Source: FEN-1139 sp038207155 (GTDB lineage: Bacteria; Myxococcota_A; Polyangia; Polyangiales; Polyangiaceae). Taken from it: a DNA stretch of 64,000 nt. Below are positions 61,105 to 64,000 of the stretch, one piece after another (within the stretch, counting starts at the first letter, position 1; each line of letters starts with the position of its first letter). The notes beneath the pieces were generated by a model. It worked only from the letters and a program-made list of their open reading frames with translations, made no database searches and had not been told where the DNA came from. The translations under genes were made by a program, and so were the position numbers. The stretch lies in NCBI GenBank assembly GCA_038207155.1, contig JBBRAB010000002.1, positions 124,001 to 188,000 of the forward strand. The letters run 5' to 3'.

Positions 61105-62165
61105 AACTGACTCCATCACTGCTACCGCTCGCGCGTGACTCGGTTCGCGGGTTTCTGCAGGCGTTCTCGGCCGAACTCGTGAGCTATGAGAGCTCGCCGC
61201 TCAGCTCGCCCTCGGAGGTGCTTTGGAACGAGATGGGTGAGCTCGGTTGGTGCGCGGAGGGCACGGCGCCAGGGGGGCAAGAGTCGTCAGAGCCGGATCT
61301 TGACGCAACCCTGTTAGCGGTGCTTGCAGGCACGCTCGCCACGAGCTCCCCGGCACTGGCCAGCTTGCTGCTCTCGCAGCATTTTGCGGCGCGTCTCGTG
61401 ACACGCGACTCGTCCCCCTTGCGCGAGGACGGTTCGCCCGCCCCTGCCGCAGCCCAGCAGTCCTTCGCTGTCCCGCTGTACTCGAACCTGCTCGCGGACG
61501 AGCCTGAGCTCAGCCTCAGCTCGCTCGACCAAGCGGACGCTAGCGTACAGGGAACAGTCTCCTACCTGGTTGGACCTCCCTGTTTTTCGCGCGTCGTGGC
61601 TGGCGCGCGTCGACCCGACGGGGAGCGTTGCCTCGTCGAACTCCAGCTCGCCCCTGGCGTGAGCTTTCAGCGCTGCTCGCTGTTGGGACTCTGGGGCGCG
61701 AGCTGCTGGAACCAGCAACTTGCGCCAGGTCAGGTCACCGTGCGGCAGGTCATCTCGGGGGTGGACCTTGAAGGGCGCGTCCAAGCGGCGCAGAAGCTGA
61801 TCGCGCCCGCTTTGGCAGCCATCGCGGAAGGCCTCGCGCAGACCGCAGTCGCGCGCTCACTGAGCTACGCCGAGCTACGGATCCAAGGCGGCCAGCCCAT
61901 TGTGTTACACCCCGCGGTGGCCACGCTGCTCGAAACTGAGCGACGAGCGATTCGCACAGCGCAGGCTGCGCGAAGCTCATTGGCGCAAGCTGGCGCGTCC
62001 CTTGGCGCGCTCACCGACGCACTTGAGGGCGCCTGTGAGGCCACCAGTGCAGCGATTCAGGTCCTGGGTGGAGCCGGCTACATGCGCGGCGCGGACGTCG
62101 AGCGACTCTACCGAGACGCGCAGCAGCTTCGCTTGGTGCTCGGTCGCCCCGGACTTCGGTCTTAG
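61101..62165 (+). CDS. Divergent acyl-CoA dehydrogenase-like protein, second of a pair
   Basis: 354 residues. Overall layout fits an acyl-CoA dehydrogenase: a helical N-terminal domain, a short beta middle (VSYLVGPPCFSRVVAGARRP) and a helical C-terminal domain with the conserved end ATSAAIQVLGGAGYMRGADVE and RLYRDAQQLRLVLG. The flavin and active-site motifs of the first gene (TEPDAGSD, YEGT) are not visible, so it may be a structural partner rather than a second active subunit. It converges on the radical-SAM-like gene with a 27-base gap. Confidence 0.82.
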   Translation: MKLTPSLLPLARDSVRGFLQAFSAELVSYESSPLSSPSEVLWNEMGELGWCAEGTAPGGQESSEPDLDATLLAVLAGTLATSSPALASLLLSQHFAARLVTRDSSPLREDGSPAPAAAQQSFAVPLYSNLLADEPELSLSSLDQADASVQGTVSYLVGPPCFSRVVAGARRPDGERCLVELQLAPGVSFQRCSLLGLWGASCWNQQLAPGQVTVRQVISGVDLEGRVQAAQKLIAPALAAIAEGLAQTAVARSLSYAELRIQGGQPIVLHPAVATLLETERRAIRTAQAARSSLAQAGASLGALTDALEGACEATSAAIQVLGGAGYMRGADVERLYRDAQQLRLVLGRPGLRS

Positions 62166-62192
62166 TCCGTGGGGAGCGGACCACAACGTTGG

Positions 62193-63203
62193 CTAAAGCG
62201 ACTGAGTCAGCGCGTCGAACCCCGCGCCGACACAGGGCGCGGCGTTGGCCTCGGACGCCAGCAGGGAATAGGCAAACAGCACGTCAAAGCCGCTGAGCCA
62301 CGAGCTTGGCGAGCTGCGCAGCTCCGCCATGTACCGCCGCAGCACGCTCCGAAGCGTCGGATCAGCGAAGACCCCTGCGACGCTCAGCAACCCCTCCGGC
62401 AAACCTCGCCCGCTGAAATAGGTGAACTGACGGCGGCGCAACAGCTGGTGAGTCTCATGCAGTTTGCGAGCAAAGCCTGGACCAGCGGAGCCAAAGACCT
62501 GCCCCCGCCGTCCCACCTGCAACGTTAACGCCCCGACGCGCCGCCCCGCACTATCGAGCAATAGAGCTGCGGGTGAGAAGGCCGAAGAGGCCTGATCGAG
62601 CCGCCCTTGCGCGTGGCTTTCGCGCTCGGGCAACACGACGAGCAGACGTCGGACGCGATCGATATTACGACCGGCCCAACTGAGCAGTCGCGTCAGCGCG
62701 TCCAGCTCCATCGGTTCCTCCTGCAGACTCAAGGAGAGACCTGAGACACTGGCCACCAGCTCCACCAGGTAGTCACGCAGTCCGGCAAGCTCAACGGGAT
62801 TGTCACAACGCAGCGCCGGACGCTGCTGGAGCGCATTGACCCTGAGATGAACGCCGCTCAGGCCAGCGTCCCGCAGCACCGAGAGTCGCTCACGCGAGAG
62901 CCCCGCGCCATGGCTGCACAGGATGGCCTGCTTGCCGAGCCGGCGCACCTGAGCGATCAACTCGGGCAGCTCGGGATGTCCGCTCGGTTCACCGCCAACG
63001 AACGCCACAGCGTCGCAAGCCTGGTGCTGCCTGAGGACTCGCCAAAGGGCCTCGTCGGCAAGTGTCGGTCGATGGATAGGCGCACGTCCATCGCAACAAC
63101 CAAGTCCGCAGTAGTCAGCGATACTGAGGGCGACGGTCGGACTTGTCTGCCGACGAAAGGGCAATGTGAATCGTACGAGGTCCACCGAAATCACCCTTAT
63201 CAA
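62193..63203 (-). CDS. Radical-SAM-like protein with displaced cluster cysteine
   Basis: About 336 residues; starts TTG 63203, GTG 63194 or GTG 63185 are possible. The N-terminal SAM-radical region is present (DYCGLGCCDGRAPIH; AFVGGEPSGHPELPELIAQV, which matches the GGEP motif). The iron-sulfur motif should be CxxxCxxC, but the third Cys is displaced by two residues (C-x3-C-C). The middle resembles radical SAM proteins of the HMPTM/TYW1 style in outline (HGAGLSRERLSVLRDAGLSG). The C-terminal half is unrecognised. It may be an inactive, regulatory or non-canonical cluster protein. It is divergent from the decarboxylase-like gene with a 32-base gap. Confidence 0.72.
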   Translation of the reverse strand: MIRVISVDLVRFTLPFRRQTSPTVALSIADYCGLGCCDGRAPIHRPTLADEALWRVLRQHQACDAVAFVGGEPSGHPELPELIAQVRRLGKQAILCSHGAGLSRERLSVLRDAGLSGVHLRVNALQQRPALRCDNPVELAGLRDYLVELVASVSGLSLSLQEEPMELDALTRLLSWAGRNIDRVRRLLVVLPERESHAQGRLDQASSAFSPAALLLDSAGRRVGALTLQVGRRGQVFGSAGPGFARKLHETHQLLRRRQFTYFSGRGLPEGLLSVAGVFADPTLRSVLRRYMAELRSSPSSWLSGFDVLFAYSLLASEANAAPCVGAGFDALTQSL

Positions 63204-63235
63204 CTACGCGTGAACGTGCAAAAAGAACGGGGCCT

Positions 63236-64000
63236 ATGCGCCCATCGAGCGACGAGCCGCTGAGTCTCCCCATGGCCTTTGATGACGGCAAGGTCGCGTG
63301 CGTGCTCTATCGCGTGCCGCTCGCACCACTGCTGCAGCGCCTCGAAGGCACCGGGCTCTGTCCGGTACTGGCGGGGGCCTCCCATGGGCTCGTCACCCTG
63401 ACCTGGTTCGACTACGGTGGCTCGGGCCTTGGGCCCTATGGTGAGTTGGCCTTGGGCATCGTGGTAACGGGGCGCCCGACCCGCGGCCTGCGCCACCTGG
63501 CGGATCTCTGGCAGCTGAGCCCCCTGGCGGGCAAGCTGAGCCCCCTCACCCGCAGGCTTGGGCCCCTGATGAGTCGCCTGGGCCCGCTGGTCTCGGACGG
63601 TGAACTCGGAGCCTGGGTCGTCAGTCTCCCTGTCACCAGCGAGACGGCCCGCGCGGCTGGGATCGAGGTGTTCGGCTACCCCAAGTTCCTCTGCGAGATG
63701 GCCTTCACCTGGTCGGTGGGCTGCCTCAACACGACCCTGCTCTGCGAGGGGCGTCGGATCCTCTCAATGCGAGTGCCCCTCGGACCGGGCATCCCGGTGC
63801 CGGTTGGTCGGCTCATCACCTTCACCCGGCGCGACACCCAGCTGCTAAAGACGGAGATCCCGGTCAAGTGGCGCGGCACCCTCGCGCGGGCTCACGGACT
63901 TCAGTTGGAGTTGGAGGCTCCAGAGCACCCACTGTCGCGCGACCTCCAGGCACTCGGACTGCCAGCCGAAGCGCTGGCCGTTCTCCATGGCGGCGGATAC
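63236..64000 (+). CDS. Acetoacetate decarboxylase family protein, cut by right edge
   Basis: 255 residues visible from ATG 63236 and still open at the window edge. Early sequence (MRPSSDEPLSLPMAF) leads to the decarboxylase-like core. The motif EVFGYPKFLCEM corresponds to the Schiff-base lysine region of acetoacetate decarboxylase, with Lys kept and the second Lys of the classical enzyme replaced by Phe. A Leu/Pro repeat (LSPLAGKLSPLTRRLGPL) interrupts the middle. Many such proteins are not true decarboxylases. The cut end prevents a firm call. Confidence 0.72.
   Translation, partial: MRPSSDEPLSLPMAFDDGKVACVLYRVPLAPLLQRLEGTGLCPVLAGASHGLVTLTWFDYGGSGLGPYGELALGIVVTGRPTRGLRHLADLWQLSPLAGKLSPLTRRLGPLMSRLGPLVSDGELGAWVVSLPVTSETARAAGIEVFGYPKFLCEMAFTWSVGCLNTTLLCEGRRILSMRVPLGPGIPVPVGRLITFTRRDTQLLKTEIPVKWRGTLARAHGLQLELEAPEHPLSRDLQALGLPAEALAVLHGGGY

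Noticed and set aside
63200..63496. Open frame of 98 codons on the minus strand between two genes
   Set aside because: Antisense to the start of the decarboxylase-like gene, whose translation has family motifs.
1..64000. tRNA, rRNA, CRISPR, insertion sequences, integrase genes
   Set aside because: None seen. Intergenic gaps are too short or show no cloverleaf, no direct repeat arrays with spacers, and no transposase or integrase translation.

Overview
The window is GC-rich, densely coded DNA that reads like a myxobacterium-type genome, most likely Myxococcota, order Polyangiales or a relative. The signs are several Ser/Thr kinases with long disordered tails, an FHA-linked sigma-54 activator, NtrC-type regulators, PEGA/TPR and FecR-like envelope proteins, and lipoproteins with Gly/Ala/Ser-rich linkers. 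The taxonomic call is an inference from gene content. I saw no rRNA, tRNA, insertion sequence, phage gene or CRISPR array. No stretch longer than about 300 bases lacks a gene.

Layout. 1-4879 is a signalling locus that mixes chemotaxis and partner-switching parts: cheA (running off the left edge) with a STAS protein on the minus strand, then a REC-PP2C-ATPase protein of HsbR type, a soluble MCP-like protein, a second STAS protein and a CheY on the plus strand. 4928-14879 holds a secreted extensin-like peptidase, a 1000-residue MshEN/HEAT scaffold, a zinc-ribbon Ser/Thr kinase, a FecR-like protein, a lipoprotein and an amino-acid permease. 15015-22378 carries an NtrC-type regulator, namZ, the overlapping folP-cdaA-cdaR (c-di-AMP) operon and a TRAM-type RNA methyltransferase. 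22580-30322 holds a second FecR-like protein, glutathione peroxidase, a HAD phosphatase, a coupled NtrC regulator/DUF2254 pair and an M20 amidohydrolase.

30329-40275 is a signalling island: a globin-coupled histidine kinase, a receiver and a REC-PAS kinase overlap in one operon, followed by yjbQ, two divergent Ser/Thr kinases, a PEGA/TPR protein and the FHA-sigma-54 activator. 40339-43523 has a Cys-rich lipoprotein and nrfHA (nitrite to ammonium). 43653-52481 has a mini-protein resembling sigma-factor regions, a 1625-residue DUF4011/SF1 helicase with a C-terminal nuclease-like domain, an HDOD-GGDEF protein and a fused RNA methyltransferase/pseudouridine synthase. 52488-64000 holds envelope lipoproteins, a PEGA-barrel protein, a methyltransferase, an M50 protease, an FNR-type regulator, two overlapping acyl-CoA dehydrogenases, a radical-SAM-like protein with a broken cysteine motif and an acetoacetate-decarboxylase-like gene cut by the right edge.

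How they may work together. Oxygen and redox sensing recurs (globin kinase, FNR-type regulator with all four cluster cysteines, NrfHA, glutathione peroxidase), which fits a facultative lifestyle. Most other genes are signal transduction or envelope functions. The strongest candidates for new biology are the hybrid Che/HsbR locus, the DUF4011 helicase as a stand-alone defence gene, the sigma-like mini-protein, the all-CXXCH NrfA, the methyltransferase/pseudouridine-synthase fusion and the radical-SAM-like protein with displaced cysteines.
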